Numbered from the stretch's first letter, positions 10,267 through 20,634 are shown. The stretch: DNA of 64,000 nt from Farysia itapuensis (GCA_023212645.1 JALBYC010000018.1:124001-188000); one strand, 5' to 3'. The notes: generated by a model from the letters alone, not told the origin. Made by a program: numbers and translations.

Positions 10267-12501
10267 ATGCTTCGCTCCTTGGCTGCGTCCTCCTCGGCTG
10301 CCCGAGTAGCGCCGCGCCATGGTGTTTCTCGTGCTTTTGCCACTTCGGCTGCTCGATTGCAGGCTACACCCGCCCCAACACCTCCGAAAATGGTCAAACT
10401 CACCATCAACGGCAAGGAGGTCGAGGTCGAACAGGGAACCGCCCTCATTCAGGCCTGTGAAAAGGCAGGTGCTCAGATCCCGCGTTTTTGCTACCACGAG
10501 CGCCTCATGGTGGCCGGCAATTGCCGAATGTGTCTGGTAGAGTCCAAAGGCGCTCCCAAGCCGCTTGCCTCGTGTGCATTCCCTGCCATGCCTGGTCAAC
10601 AGATCTTTACAGACACCCCCCTGGTCGCTAAAGCACGTGAAGGCGTCATGGAGTTCTTGCTTGCCAATCACCCGCTCGACTGTCCCATCTGCGATTGGGG
10701 TGGAGAGTGTGATTTGCAAGACCAGTCGATGCGCTACGGCTCTGATCGATCTCGTTTCCACGAGACTGCAGGTAAGCGTGCCGTTGAAGACAAGAACCTC
10801 GGCCCGCTCGTCAAGACGGTCATGACTCGATGCATTCAGTGCACACGATGTGTACGCTACGCAAACGACGTGGCTGGCGTCCAGGATCTCGGCACCACCG
10901 GTCGAGGCAACGACCTGCAGATCGGCATGTACATTGAAAAGACCATGAACTCGGAAATGTCGGGCAACATTATTGACCTCTGCCCCGTCGGTGCTCTTAC
11001 CTCGAAACCCTATGCTTTCCACGCTCGACCATGGGAGCTGAAGAAGACCGAGTCGATCGACGTGCTCGATGCTGTCGGTTCCAACATCCGCGTCGACTCC
11101 CGAGGCGTGCAAGTCATGCGCATCCTGCCCCGTACCAACGACGACGTTAATGAGGAGTGGATTAATGACAAGACCCGTTTCGCCTCCGATGGCCTCAAGT
11201 ACCAGCGTCTAACCACCCCTCTTGTCAAGCAGGGCGACCGATTCGTCCCCGCTTCCTGGCCCGAAGCTCTTGCCTCTATCGCTGATGGTCTTGCTTCCAC
11301 TGGTGCCAAGGGAGATGAGATTAAGGCTGTTGCCGGTGCGCTCGCCGACGTCGAGTCTATGGTCGTTCTCAAGGATCTCATCAACCGACTTGGTTCGGAC
11401 AACTTGGCTACTGACCAGCCTGGTGGCGACAACGCCCCCATCCACGGATCCGACTTCCGCTCCAACTACACCTTCAACAGCTCCATCCCTGGTATCGAAG
11501 AGGCTGACGTGCTCCTGCTCGTCGGCACCAACCCACGCCACGAAGCTGCCATCATCAACACACGTATCCGCAAGGCATACCTGCACAACGGCCTCGACGT
11601 CGGACTCATCGGCGAAAAGGTGGATCTGACCTACGACTACGAGCATGTCGGCAGTGACGCAAAAGCCGTCCAGAATCTCTTGTCCGGCAAGGGTGCATTT
11701 GCCAAGAAATTCAAGGAGGCAAAGAAGCCGATGGTCGTTGTCGGTAGCGCCATTGCCGAGCACGCCGATGGTAAAGCCATCCTCGGCAGTCTGGCTGAGC
11801 TGATTAAGGCCAACAAGGACAAGATGCTGACGGAAGAGTGGAATGGCTACAACGTCTTGCAGCGACAGGCGTCACGAACTGGCGCACTGGACGTTGGCTT
11901 TACTCCCTCGCCAGCAGCGGCCAAGACGACGCCCAAATTCATCTACCTGCTCAACGCCGACGACATTCAGCCGGAGAACATTCCACGCGATGCGTTTGTC
12001 GTTTACCAGGGCCACCATGGTGATGTTGGAGCCCAATTTGCCGACGTTTGCCTGCCAGGTGCGGCCTACACGGAGAAGGCAACAACATTTGTCAACACCG
12101 AGGGTCGCACACAGGTGACAAGAGCAGCTGTACCGCCACCTGGCGCTGCACGTGAAGACTGGAAAATCATCCGCGCACTCTCGGAAGTCATGGGTTCCCC
12201 ATTGCCATACGATGACCTGCTCGACGTGCGCGACCGCATGTTTGAAATCTCACCCACACTCGTCCGCTACGACGTCGCAGAGCCATCTACCGCTTCTGCG
12301 CCCCTGGCCGTCGAGGAACTCGCCAAGTTGGCCAAATCCCCCGTCTCCGGCACACCACTGCTCAAACCAATCAGCAACTTTTACCAGACCGATCCCATCT
12401 CGAGAGCCTCGCCAACCATGGCAAAGTGCACAGCGGCCTTTGTAGAACACCTGCCCATGGATAAGGTCGATGGCCGGACCAACCTTGGTGGCTACAACTA
12501 G
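10267..12501 (+). CDS. NUO78: NADH:ubiquinone oxidoreductase 75/78-kDa subunit (complex I, NDUFS1 homologue)
   Basis: A 744-residue protein with a mitochondrial presequence ([19 protein letters not shown]...). A [2Fe-2S] ferredoxin domain has its Cys cluster at about 75-105 (CYHE...GNCRMCLVE). The [17 protein letters not shown] motif (near 135-148) binds cluster N5. [11 protein letters not shown] segment near 190 and a downstream Cys (LCPVGAL) bind N4. The C-terminal half is a molybdopterin-oxidoreductase-like fold without its own cofactor. The subunit is the largest of the complex I peripheral arm and passes electrons from the FMN side toward the N2 cluster. The ATG at 10267 was chosen because it begins the presequence; an upstream in-frame ATG-less extension has no targeting character. 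Single exon. Confidence 0.93.
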   Translation: MLRSLAASSSAARVAPRHGVSRAFATSAARLQATPAPTPPKMVKLTINGKEVEVEQGTALIQACEKAGAQIPRFCYHERLMVAGNCRMCLVESKGAPKPLASCAFPAMPGQQIFTDTPLVAKAREGVMEFLLANHPLDCPICDWGGECDLQDQSMRYGSDRSRFHETAGKRAVEDKNLGPLVKTVMTRCIQCTRCVRYANDVAGVQDLGTTGRGNDLQIGMYIEKTMNSEMSGNIIDLCPVGALTSKPYAFHARPWELKKTESIDVLDAVGSNIRVDSRGVQVMRILPRTNDDVNEEWINDKTRFASDGLKYQRLTTPLVKQGDRFVPASWPEALASIADGLASTGAKGDEIKAVAGALADVESMVVLKDLINRLGSDNLATDQPGGDNAPIHGSDFRSNYTFNSSIPGIEEADVLLLVGTNPRHEAAIINTRIRKAYLHNGLDVGLIGEKVDLTYDYEHVGSDAKAVQNLLSGKGAFAKKFKEAKKPMVVVGSAIAEHADGKAILGSLAELIKANKDKMLTEEWNGYNVLQRQASRTGALDVGFTPSPAAAKTTPKFIYLLNADDIQPENIPRDAFVVYQGHHGDVGAQFADVCLPGAAYTEKATTFVNTEGRTQVTRAAVPPPGAAREDWKIIRALSEVMGSPLPYDDLLDVRDRMFEISPTLVRYDVAEPSTASAPLAVEELAKLAKSPVSGTPLLKPISNFYQTDPISRASPTMAKCTAAFVEHLPMDKVDGRTNLGGYN

Positions 12502-12659
12502 ATCTCCACCCTTCTGCCGTTGTTCTGAATATTCACACATTGAAATCTTGTCTACCCATCATCGTACACGTAGGCGCGCGCTTTCTTGGGTGGATACTTT
12601 TGCGCATTCATTTTGTTATAAGGGGATGTAAGCTGGTATGCTACGAACGGGATGGGTGT

Positions 12660-13649
12660 CTAGAGGATTGTGCCGAGGCCCATGGATTTGAGGCCGCGGA
12701 TGTAGTAGGTCTCTAAGTTTTTCTCGACGGATTCTTCTTCGCCAGAGGGTGCTCCGCTGAGGATGAGTTCGAGTTTGGTGGAGTCGGTGCCTTGGGAGAG
12801 GTTGAGGGCGAGAGTGCCGTAGTGTCCCTCGGGGAATTGCGGCGTTCTCCACTTTTGGATGAGCTGTGTGGGAGAATTGACCGAGACTACTGTGCCGCGT
12901 ACGTTTCCGCCGAATAGGGCAAAGTCAGAGCCGGGGAGCGGGGTGAACTGGGCGGGGGCACGCGTCCACATGGGGATACGAGCTGGGTTGGTTAGCAAGT
13001 CCCACAAATCGGGTGTGCTGATGGCCAACTCGCTCGTCACGCGCACGTCGCTCGAGCTGGTGGACACTTTCGACTTGCCAGCTGACGCAGCACTTGCCGT
13101 CGTCGGCGTCGCAGCAGCAGCAGCAGCAGCGGGGACGGCAGGGGCGGGGACGGGCGTTGACGTTCCCGACGTAGCAGCAGCCGGACTCTCGTGTCCAAGA
13201 TCTTTGGCATTCGCTTCAATCAGCTCCTGTCGAAAGGCGTGGAAGACGGGTCGAAGGGATGGCGCAAGCTGTTTACGCACAGCATCGTACAGTGCCTGAG
13301 CTGCACTGGATGATGGAGTGGACATTTCCGTCTCGAAACGGTACTCGTCCCCTTCGTCTTCCACCTCGTGGCTCACTTCGGGGAAGGTGATTGTGCCGTT
13401 TGCCTCGGTCTCGTCGTCCGCCTTGCCGGACCATGCGTAGGTGATAGAGCAGTCGTAGATGGTAATTAGCTTGCCCTTGCGGTTTCCGAGCTCAACATCG
13501 CCTTCAAACGATGACAGCTTGTCCACGCGAACACTTCCGCGCTTGCCCACCGTCACACTCTTGCCCACCGTAGCAGCAGTGATGTGGTTCTTGGCCCATG
13601 GAGTGCAGCCCTTTGTCTTCCAGTGGTAATTCTTGTTCCAAGTCGACAT
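12660..13649 (-). CDS. AHA1: AHA1-like activator of Hsp90 ATPase
   Basis: A 329-residue single-exon protein. The N-terminal Aha1 domain begins NYHWKTKGCTPWAK and includes KGKLITIYDCSITYAWSG. This domain contacts the Hsp90 middle segment and stimulates its ATPase. A Pro/Ala/Thr-rich linker at about 155-210 leads to a C-terminal AHSA1 (START-like) domain. That domain contains WDLLTNPARIPMWTRAPAQ, GTVVSVNSPTQLIQKWR and a terminal helix ETYYIRGLKSMGLGTIL. Length and two-domain order match Aha1 (about 330-350 residues). The start at 13649 gives MSTWNKNYHW; the open frame extends upstream but without family similarity. The gene converges on the complex I subunit gene (158 bp between stops). Confidence 0.93.
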   Translation of the reverse strand: MSTWNKNYHWKTKGCTPWAKNHITAATVGKSVTVGKRGSVRVDKLSSFEGDVELGNRKGKLITIYDCSITYAWSGKADDETEANGTITFPEVSHEVEDEGDEYRFETEMSTPSSSAAQALYDAVRKQLAPSLRPVFHAFRQELIEANAKDLGHESPAAATSGTSTPVPAPAVPAAAAAAATPTTASAASAGKSKVSTSSSDVRVTSELAISTPDLWDLLTNPARIPMWTRAPAQFTPLPGSDFALFGGNVRGTVVSVNSPTQLIQKWRTPQFPEGHYGTLALNLSQGTDSTKLELILSGAPSGEEESVEKNLETYYIRGLKSMGLGTIL

Positions 13650-13841
13650 CGTGGTAAGACTATGGTAGTAAAGGGTGGGTATGGTGTGAGCCTTTCCATT
13701 TGGTTCCAAGAAGATCTGCAAAAAGTACCACTCTAACAGCATACTCCACTTTACCGAACCCGCGAACCCGCGAACCCGAACTCACCATGCCCTTTGGGTA
13801 CAAGTACATATGGTATCATTGCGAGGAGCAGCTACATGCTA

Positions 13842-14432
13842 TCACGGCTTTTGGGCACTGTCTGAGGATCTGAGTGGGACGCTTTGGGCAGGAGAAGGCT
13901 TTTTCCTGACAATGCCGAGGAGAGAGGAGCTACCAGCTTTGCGTTTCTTCCTGTTGTTCGTGCTGGGAACAGCGCTTGTATCTGCGGACGCTATTGGTTC
14001 TGCAGACTTTTTCTCTGCTGCAGGCTCAGATTGCGGTGATTGCTCGGCGATGGGATTGGAAGGTCGTGAAGGTGGACTGACGGCTGGTGCAGTGGATGTG
14101 CGTGCTTGGCGGAACTGTTGGAGCTCTTGTTCCTCTTGCTGCTTTTTACGCCGTTCTTGCTCCGCTTTGCGCCGATCCACTTCGGACAGAAACTCGCTCT
14201 CACCTTCATCGATGCCGCGGAACTGGTTGGAGAGCTTGTACATGTCATCGTACTCTTCATCTTTGGCCGATTTGTGCGCTTGCAGCTGTTCGAACAGGCT
14301 CCGTGGATCGTAGGTGTCTTCGCTGTCTCCGCTTGCTTTGCCAGTGCTGGCCCGATTCTTGGCGGCTTCTTCAAGCTCAGTCTGAGACACGAAGCGAGAA
14401 GAGACACCGCCCGTCGGCTTACCGCCCAACAT
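13842..14432 (-). CDS. FAM192A/NIP30 (Fyv6-like) domain protein
   Basis: A 196-residue hydrophilic protein. The N-terminal 110 residues fit the NIP30/FAM192A (PSME3IP1) domain: RFVSQTELEEA at about 13, TYDPRSLFEQLQAHK at about 40, and FRGIDEGESEFLSEVDR at about 71. A Lys/Glu/Gln-rich helix follows. The remainder is a Ser/Pro/Ala-rich tail with a basic NRKKRKAGSSSLLGIVRKK patch that looks like a nuclear localisation signal. In animals the family binds the PA28gamma proteasome activator; the yeast relative Fyv6 acts in the second step of splicing. The gene lies 146 bp downstream of PYM on the same strand, so two RNA-related nuclear proteins are adjacent. The specific function here is inferred from the family only. 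Confidence 0.78.
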   Translation of the reverse strand: MLGGKPTGGVSSRFVSQTELEEAAKNRASTGKASGDSEDTYDPRSLFEQLQAHKSAKDEEYDDMYKLSNQFRGIDEGESEFLSEVDRRKAEQERRKKQQEEQELQQFRQARTSTAPAVSPPSRPSNPIAEQSPQSEPAAEKKSAEPIASADTSAVPSTNNRKKRKAGSSSLLGIVRKKPSPAQSVPLRSSDSAQKP

Positions 14433-14578
14433 GGTGTTGCAATCTCACTGGACACGCCGTGATGGTCCAGATGCAAGAATGTCTAAATTGTGATTGTGAC
14501 AGGAGAGAGAGAGAGTGTGTGTGTGTTAATTGGACCCCAAATCTTGGATGTGAATGCAAGACATCATCAGCTATGCTC

Positions 14579-15222
14579 TCATTTTGGAGGCTTCGGATCT
14601 GCCGTCGGTTTGGACAGCGCTAGTTTATCCAGCTGGGCAGAAAGATCCTCGCCAGCATCTTTGCTGTCCGCAAGTGTGCTCGCTGGCTCTGCAATTTTGT
14701 CGCTAGGAATGGATGATGAAGGCTCGTCTGCACTGTCCCATTTGTCTGGCACGCTTTCGCTCGTTGGAACCAATTTGGCTTGTGTGCGCAGCCTTGAGCC
14801 CGCCCAGGCTCGTTTAGCTGGTTGTGCTTCCTTTACCTTACTCTCCGCTGGCGGCTCTACTGTCTTGGAGGGTGATGTAGTCTTTGTTGGTATCGCTGCA
14901 GCAACAGAGGCAGGAAATGCTTGAACGGGGGCGTTTACTGCACCATGCTGTCTTTGTTCTTCAGCTTGGCGCTGGCGAGATGGTCTGAAGCGTGCCACAT
15001 CCTCTACCGGTGTGAAGCCGGGCCGTACCTTGCGCTCTTTGCGTATTCTGCAAACCCACACTTTGTTCAGTGAATCCACCCCTAACCGCGCGGGTCTCAA
15101 CTTTCGCGCGCTGGCACTTACGATCCGTCTGCTCTCCGTGATTCGGGAATGATTCTCTGCTGTGAGACTGCATCGTGCACGATCCCGGCAGTAGACGCCT
15201 TTGCCGGTGTTGGTCTCGACAT
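14579..15222 (-). CDS. PYM1: PYM/WIBG-like exon-junction-complex recycling factor
   Basis: Two exons: 15122-15222 and 14579-15047. The 74-bp intron between them has a GTAAGT donor and TTTGCAG acceptor; splicing gives 189 residues. The junction restores the diagnostic N-terminal Mago-Y14 binding domain: GIVHDAVSQQRIIPESRRAD continues into GSIRKERKVRPGFTPVEDV. In animals PYM binds Mago-Y14 and ribosomes and strips exon-junction complexes from translated mRNA. The rest is low-complexity, with a C-terminal SAQLDKLALSK segment resembling the conserved C-terminal helix of the family. Upstream in-frame codons before 15222 lack family similarity. The gene is divergent from the MAPEG gene (248 bp between starts) and co-directional with the FAM192A-like gene. 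Confidence 0.85.
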
Positions 15223-15470
15223 GGCATGGTTGGCATATGGTTGGAGCCGCGGGAGCCGCGGAGCCAGCAAGACAGAGATGTTAGACCCTTTTTCGATCAA
15301 ATTCACGGCTAGACAGCTGCACGGCCGGGCACGGCCCTTACGGGCATAACGCGCATACGCGCGCACGTCCGCACGTCATCTACGTCATTAGTGCGACTTT
15401 TTGTGTGTATTCACACTCACACTTCTTTCCTTCTGACCTACCAACAACACTCTTTCTCTTTCGAAACAAC

Positions 15471-16049
15471 ATGATGAGCCACAACATTGCTGATCGAGTC
15501 TCGGGCTTTGTCGAGCGCAACAACCCGCTCAAAAACGCAAGTCTGGTGTCGGACGTCGAGCGCGCCTCACACTACAATTACGGTCCTATCTCGATTCTCG
15601 CCGCTTTCGCAGGCTCGCATCTGCTCCTCCAGCACCGACTGCCCAAGCTCTTCTACGGCGTTGACAACAATGTCTACCCACGCGATGACTTGCATGCCAA
15701 CGGCGAGCAGCTGGTTGCCAAGGGAAAGCTTACACCCAAGGAACTTCGACGGCTCAAACGCTGGGAGGCTGCCCACTACAACGCTGTTGACCACCTACCC
15801 GTCTTTGTCGGCGCTGTCCTCTCCCTTCAATTCGCTAACGTCTCTAACGCGGTCATCAATCGTGTCGCAGGTGTGTACCTTGCAGCCCGAGCGATCTACG
15901 CCGGTCTGTATATCGGAACCGAATCCGAAACAGGCTCCTACCTTCGCACGGCCGCCTGGTGGACTTCCAACATCACGTGCATCTACGCCTTCGTCGAGGC
16001 TGCTAAGAAGATCAACCACAATGTCGGCACCGGCGCTGTTGCTCTCTAG
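15471..16049 (+). CDS. MAPEG-family membrane protein (microsomal glutathione transferase-like)
   Basis: 192 residues, single exon, starting at tandem ATGs (15471 and 15474). Four hydrophobic helices are expected. The first is around PISILAAFAGSHLLLQH. The central conserved segment is RWEAAHYNAVDHLPVFVGAV, followed by NRVAGVYLAARAIYAGLYI and a last helix around WWTSNITCIYAFVEA. Arg, Asn/His and Tyr positions match the MAPEG signature of membrane-associated proteins in eicosanoid and glutathione metabolism. Substrate cannot be told from sequence. A soluble glutathione transferase lies 1.3 kb downstream on the same strand. Confidence 0.8.
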   Translation: MMSHNIADRVSGFVERNNPLKNASLVSDVERASHYNYGPISILAAFAGSHLLLQHRLPKLFYGVDNNVYPRDDLHANGEQLVAKGKLTPKELRRLKRWEAAHYNAVDHLPVFVGAVLSLQFANVSNAVINRVAGVYLAARAIYAGLYIGTESETGSYLRTAAWWTSNITCIYAFVEAAKKINHNVGTGAVAL

Positions 16050-17344
16050 ACCATGCACGCTTCTAAAGTAGAGTAATTTGGAATTGTTTCGCAAAGAGTG
16101 ACACAGACGTGAAGGTTCGAGTAAAGGTGACACAGGGCTGCAAGCGGGTGGACAGCGCCGTGAGACCGGAGGTCAAGCCGTGCAGACATGGCTTCTGTTG
16201 TATTAGCGCAGGAAGTGGGTGAAGCTGGAGATGAAATGACACCATGCAAGAACCTCGTTTCGGAAGGAGAAAGACCGAGCACGGAGAAGGCAATGAGTCT
16301 GGCTGGAAGAGGATGATCAAAGGCCGCACCGTTTCGGCCTCCCATCGTCGTTCCAGCGTCCCTCATTGGGCCGGCAACCATTGCTTTTGACTACGCTTTC
16401 GAGCGGAAACAGAAACAGCAGTACTGTGCAAGTCGTTCTTGACAATTGGTGCTTGGATCTTGCTGTTGCTTCAAGAGACCGTGCCATCATTGGGCCTTTA
16501 CTACGCCTCAGGAAGCGGCGGACAAGACGTGCTGGGCTGCATCCTTGGCCCTGCTAAGTTACCCTACCCACGCACCACGGCCTAACCCGTACTCCAAGCC
16601 TTCTTTCAAGTACTGAGCCAAGGGGCAAGAACAGAGGCGCTTGATGGAGCAACACGCCGTTCTTCGCCATGCTCTTAGTTCAGTCCGCGTCGTGTAGAAG
16701 GGGTCTGCCTCAATTCATATATAGAAGAGGTGCTTTCAGCATGAGTTGCGTTTAGACAAAAGCACCCTTGCCCCTTCTCCGCTTTATAATTTCCCTCCCA
16801 CCAAGTATATGCAGCGTTTTCTCAGTCGGCGTACGCAAACTGTAGATTCTTTTCTTCGCGCATATGCTGCTACTTAGTTCGTGGTTCTCCGTGAACGAGC
16901 TTCCACCCGGGAAAGCGAGATGGAGTGGAGAATCCAATCGTATCCCCGCTGATTGTTCTCATTACAAAGTGGCGAAGGAGAGAATGAGGCTTCAGAATAC
17001 CGGGCAGAAGCAGGGTACATAGCCTTACTGGGTAGCGTTGCGCAACTGAACATGCGCCCGCCGGTTATGCAAAGCGAGAGCTGTCCCGATCAGATATCGG
17101 GGTTTTACCCCTCGGTGATTCAATTCTTCGGCCAAGCTGTCGTGATGTCACGTTGGCCCGCTAAGGCCACTCACACTCTCACTGGCCACGGGACACATCT
17201 TGCCTCGCTCTGCACAGACTCGGCAGTGTGCCGGATCCTCGCATCGAACATTCCAGCCCAGATGGGGAAACACTGGCGGAATGAAAGCATCTTGCATATA
17301 ACCTTCTCTCAACCTCTTCCCCCTTTGCTACCATCATCATCATC
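16050..17344. other. Long non-coding interval upstream of the glutathione transferase gene
   Basis: About 1.3 kb without a convincing protein gene. A TATA-like sequence (CATATATAG) occurs near 16718, with no credible open frame downstream. In the part closest to the transferase gene there is an inverted CCG-N9-CGG element (17086-17100) directly followed by a GGGG-TTTTA-CCCC hairpin-like repeat (17099-17111). A CATCATCATCATC run precedes the start codon at 17345. CATATAA at about 17295 is a plausible TATA box for that gene. Confidence 0.5.
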
Positions 17345-18025
17345 ATGTCGACTCAATACACTCTTTACTCTCACCGCGGACCTGGCCCTAACCCACTCAA
17401 AGCAGCTGTCCTGCTGGAGAACCTGGGTATCAGCTACGATGTTGTCCCTCTCGACTTTGGTGATGACGCCGAGAACGGCGTCAAGGGCGCCAAGTTCCTC
17501 AAGCTGAACCCCAACGGTCGAGTGCCTTGCCTGGTATCAAACGACTCCAGCGGCCTCGCTCTCTGGGAGTCTGGTGCCATCATGTACTACCTCTGCGACA
17601 AGTACGACAAGACCGGCCAGTACTTTGGCAAAACCGTGGAAGAACGCGCCATCGTCATGCAGTGGTTGACCCACCAGCTCTCCGGTCTTGGACCCGTACA
17701 GGGCAACGTCAACTACGCCGTGCACTACTGGGAGCAGACTTACGGCGAAAAGCCCTGCAAGTCCGTCTTTACCCGATTCGAAGGCGAGACTGCCCGACTG
17801 TACCAGGTGCTTGAAGACCAGCTCAAGCGTCAGTCGGAGCGAGGCTCGCACTTTATCGCACTCGACCGACCCACGATTGCCGACTACGCCTTCTGGTCCT
17901 GGGTCCGCATCGCAGGCTTCGGCAACATCGACCTCAGCCCCTACCCTGCAGTTCAGAAGTGGTGCGCTACCATTGAGAACGATGCAAAGAGCCAGGCCGC
18001 CATCAAGAAACTCCCGACCAAGTGA
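17345..18025 (+). CDS. Glutathione S-transferase (Ure2p/GTT-like)
   Basis: 226 residues, single exon. The N-terminal thioredoxin-like domain has the segments YTLYSHRGPGPNPLKAAVLLE, LNPNGRVPCLV (cis-Pro loop) and LWESGAIMYYLCDKYD (the E-S that binds the glutathione gamma-glutamyl part). The C-terminal helical domain includes WLTHQLSGLGPVQGN and the N-capping box motif RPTIADYAFWSW. The pattern is that of fungal Ure2p-like transferases, often involved in detoxification and oxidative stress. No signal or membrane segment is seen, so it is cytosolic. Its readthrough frame has no peroxisomal signal. Confidence 0.9.
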   Translation: MSTQYTLYSHRGPGPNPLKAAVLLENLGISYDVVPLDFGDDAENGVKGAKFLKLNPNGRVPCLVSNDSSGLALWESGAIMYYLCDKYDKTGQYFGKTVEERAIVMQWLTHQLSGLGPVQGNVNYAVHYWEQTYGEKPCKSVFTRFEGETARLYQVLEDQLKRQSERGSHFIALDRPTIADYAFWSWVRIAGFGNIDLSPYPAVQKWCATIENDAKSQAAIKKLPTK

Positions 18026-18105
18026 AAACATTCCCCATACGCCTGTCGCTTACACTGGTAGTCGCACGCCCGTGGACAATACTGATGGTGTTTTAATTGG
18101 CAGCG

Positions 18106-20634
18106 TTAAGCTTCGACTGCTTTCTCGAAAACGTCGCCGTGATCTAGGAGAAGGAGGGAAGCTTCGCGGACGCGCAGCAGGTAGTCTTGCAGGAGTGGTT
18201 TGCCAGGTTGAATGAATTCGAGGTAGAGCTTGTGTCTTTCGTCCGCTACGATCTCTGACAGGCGGATGGCCATGGTGAGGTTCGTCGGTAGAACGGCTGA
18301 GGATTCGACCAACATGGCGTGAAGGCGGAAGACGATCTCAGGTATGTACATCTGTCGGATGTCAAACAGCTCTCGACGACGTCGCTCGCTTTCCAGACTG
18401 TCCTGACTCTCGGCTGGAAACGTGATCTTGAGCCAGTCGCGTTGTAGGATGACAAGATCCAGATCGCGCGACTGCTCAACAACTGTCGCTAGAGCCTTGG
18501 CCCAATTCATTTTATCGACACGGGAAAGTCCACCCGCTCGACCTGCGATCGTAGCACTGCCGCCCAGATCGTGCGGACGTGTGGACCAGAACTCGCGGTA
18601 CGCAACATGCGCTTCCAACGCCGTGAAGAACGTGTCCCATCCGCTGCGCTCCACTTTCTGGTCCTGCGGAAGGGAGAGTGTCTCGAAACTCGACATGATC
18701 TCAGAAGGCATCCGCTCTCGCAGCATTTTGGCTGCGTGTAGACGCCCAGTGGACAGGAACAGCCGTGTGAGAGCGTTCGAGTGAATGATTGCGTCTGCAA
18801 ACGTAGACTCATCCAATGTGAGCCAGTCGATGGCGTTGATCAGCGCTTCTTCGTTGGCATCCAGCTTGGCATCGAATCTGACCAAGTCGACTCGGCTGTC
18901 GAATGTGATGCTGCCAAACAACTCGTCGAAAACAAGTGCCACGGTGCAGTTGGCTACAGCCGCCAGGTCCAAGCTGTGCTCGCCTGCTTGCCGTAATGCC
19001 TCTGCTTTGGCCAGTCGAGATGAGTTGACGTCCATCGAGCGCAAAAAGTTGGCGTAGCTCGTGGTCGCCGATTGCGGATCCAGCGAGCTGGCATACATAG
19101 CTACGAGCGATGTTTCGCCCGCCGCTTCCAGCACCTCGACGTACGCAGAGAGAATGGCGTTGGCCGCAAAGTCGGGCATCTGGATCTCGAGTAGGCGTAG
19201 GTAGAGGATCAAGTGGGAGAAGAAGCGCAGCAGTCGGGCAAAGACGGCCGGCTCCAGCGACATTTGCATCTCGGTCAGGTTGTCTGCAAACCGGCCAAGA
19301 AGCTCCTGCAAGTTGTTCGAGATGATGGAGCGCTGGACGAGTCGGAAAGGATTGTTGGCCTGGAGATGGATGCTGTGCGCCTGCGTCTGACTGAGCTTGT
19401 CGAATACGGCAGAGGTCGACGGCTGCTCTTTTTCTGTCGTTGCAGCGCTTGCTTCCGTCAGCTGGACTGCGCCGTACTCGCCGTCCCCGAACAGCTCGGC
19501 ATCTGAGTTCTGGCCCCACCAGCTGCGTTGCTCATCAAGCTTAGCATCGACAGTGTGTTCCAGATTGGCGTTGATGTGTGCCCACAGGTATTCTTCCCAT
19601 GTTTGGCTCACGTTCGAGACTGAGGCCAGATCGCCGGTCAACGATCCGTACAACGCCCGCTCGTATTCGTCCAACGTCGAGTCCGAGGCGATCTTCCTGC
19701 AAACTGCTTTCCACAAAGCTCTGTTACGGTTTCCTAGTGGTCGATCAACTCCTTCCATTCCAGTCGAGATGGTCGGGTCATAGTACAGCATCGCGCCGCG
19801 CAACGTCGCAGATCTCCAGCTCTGGTCCGTCTGATGGCACAGATCAATGGCCGCATCAAGCCTGCCAGCTCGTGTATACTCGAACAGGGTGCGTAGTAGT
19901 GCCTTCTCGTATGTAGCATCCTCTAGCTCCAGCCCTCCTTCGCCTCTCGAGACGGCATCTGGGTCGAGATTCTTGACCGCCTTGCCGCGATTTTTGGACC
20001 CCAGCCCACTGCCTGCTGCTGACCCGAAAGCAAGCCGACGGCTGTCACCGGCAGAGCTGCCGCCAAGACTGCCTCGCTTTTCTGCTCGAACTCTGTTCTT
20101 GGTAAATGTGAGATAGCCTTTGCGGACCTCGACAACGTGTTTGGGCGGAAGCGTCTCCTGTAGCCATTCTCGGATGATTTTGAGTTCGTTGAGCTGCTCG
20201 TCTTGTTCAAATATGGACTGTATTGCAGCTAGAGGTGTTTCGTACGGGCTGATGCTGGAGGCTTCCTGTTCCACCCGGTCTGAACGTCTTTGTGCGCGGT
20301 GCAGTCGCTCGGAAGTGAGCATGTGAACGAGGAGCCACGTGTTTTGCTCCAAGAGCCACGCGCTTTGATCGTCGTCTTCAAGACCATGTGTAGGTACGGA
20401 CATGCTGACATCATCAAGCGAATTAGCTCCGAGGCGCGAGCATGCCTCGGCGAACAAAAGAGCGGTTCCTCGGTCTGGGTCAAGTCGGCCCGCAGGCTCC
20501 ACGTCTTTGCACGTCTGGAGGACGCGTGCGAAGGCCAGAAAGCTCGACTCTCCCTCTGAAGAACGCTGATCGTCGAGCTGCATGCCCTCGGATGCAGCCC
20601 CTTGTCTGCTGCTCTGAGCCACGGCAGTAGGCAT
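18106..20634 (-). CDS. NUP84: Nucleoporin Nup107/Nup84 of the Y-complex
   Basis: 842 residues, single exon, all-helical by composition. Diagnostic Nup84/Nup107 segments are: ARVLQTCKDVE near the N-terminus; SAWLLEQNTWLLVHML; a region with SWRSATLRGAMLYYDP followed by GNRNRALWKAVCRKIA; YERALYGSLTGDL with TWEEYLWAHINAN; and a C-terminal helical stack ending in YLEFIQPGKPLLQDYLLRVREASLLLL. The protein is a structural member of the Y-shaped nuclear pore scaffold. It converges on the glutathione transferase gene (80 bp between stops) and is divergent from TFIIB. The start at 20634 is the first ATG in the frame. Confidence 0.85.
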   Translation of the reverse strand: MPTAVAQSSRQGAASEGMQLDDQRSSEGESSFLAFARVLQTCKDVEPAGRLDPDRGTALLFAEACSRLGANSLDDVSMSVPTHGLEDDDQSAWLLEQNTWLLVHMLTSERLHRAQRRSDRVEQEASSISPYETPLAAIQSIFEQDEQLNELKIIREWLQETLPPKHVVEVRKGYLTFTKNRVRAEKRGSLGGSSAGDSRRLAFGSAAGSGLGSKNRGKAVKNLDPDAVSRGEGGLELEDATYEKALLRTLFEYTRAGRLDAAIDLCHQTDQSWRSATLRGAMLYYDPTISTGMEGVDRPLGNRNRALWKAVCRKIASDSTLDEYERALYGSLTGDLASVSNVSQTWEEYLWAHINANLEHTVDAKLDEQRSWWGQNSDAELFGDGEYGAVQLTEASAATTEKEQPSTSAVFDKLSQTQAHSIHLQANNPFRLVQRSIISNNLQELLGRFADNLTEMQMSLEPAVFARLLRFFSHLILYLRLLEIQMPDFAANAILSAYVEVLEAAGETSLVAMYASSLDPQSATTSYANFLRSMDVNSSRLAKAEALRQAGEHSLDLAAVANCTVALVFDELFGSITFDSRVDLVRFDAKLDANEEALINAIDWLTLDESTFADAIIHSNALTRLFLSTGRLHAAKMLRERMPSEIMSSFETLSLPQDQKVERSGWDTFFTALEAHVAYREFWSTRPHDLGGSATIAGRAGGLSRVDKMNWAKALATVVEQSRDLDLVILQRDWLKITFPAESQDSLESERRRRELFDIRQMYIPEIVFRLHAMLVESSAVLPTNLTMAIRLSEIVADERHKLYLEFIQPGKPLLQDYLLRVREASLLLLDHGDVFEKAVEA

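Noticed and set aside
9910..11112. 400-codon open frame antisense to the complex I subunit and its promoter
   Set aside because: It overlaps conserved iron-sulfur motifs on the other strand and has no family features.
16953..17507. 184-codon plus-strand frame upstream of the glutathione transferase
   Set aside because: It runs through the promoter and into the transferase gene in another frame, with no conserved motif.
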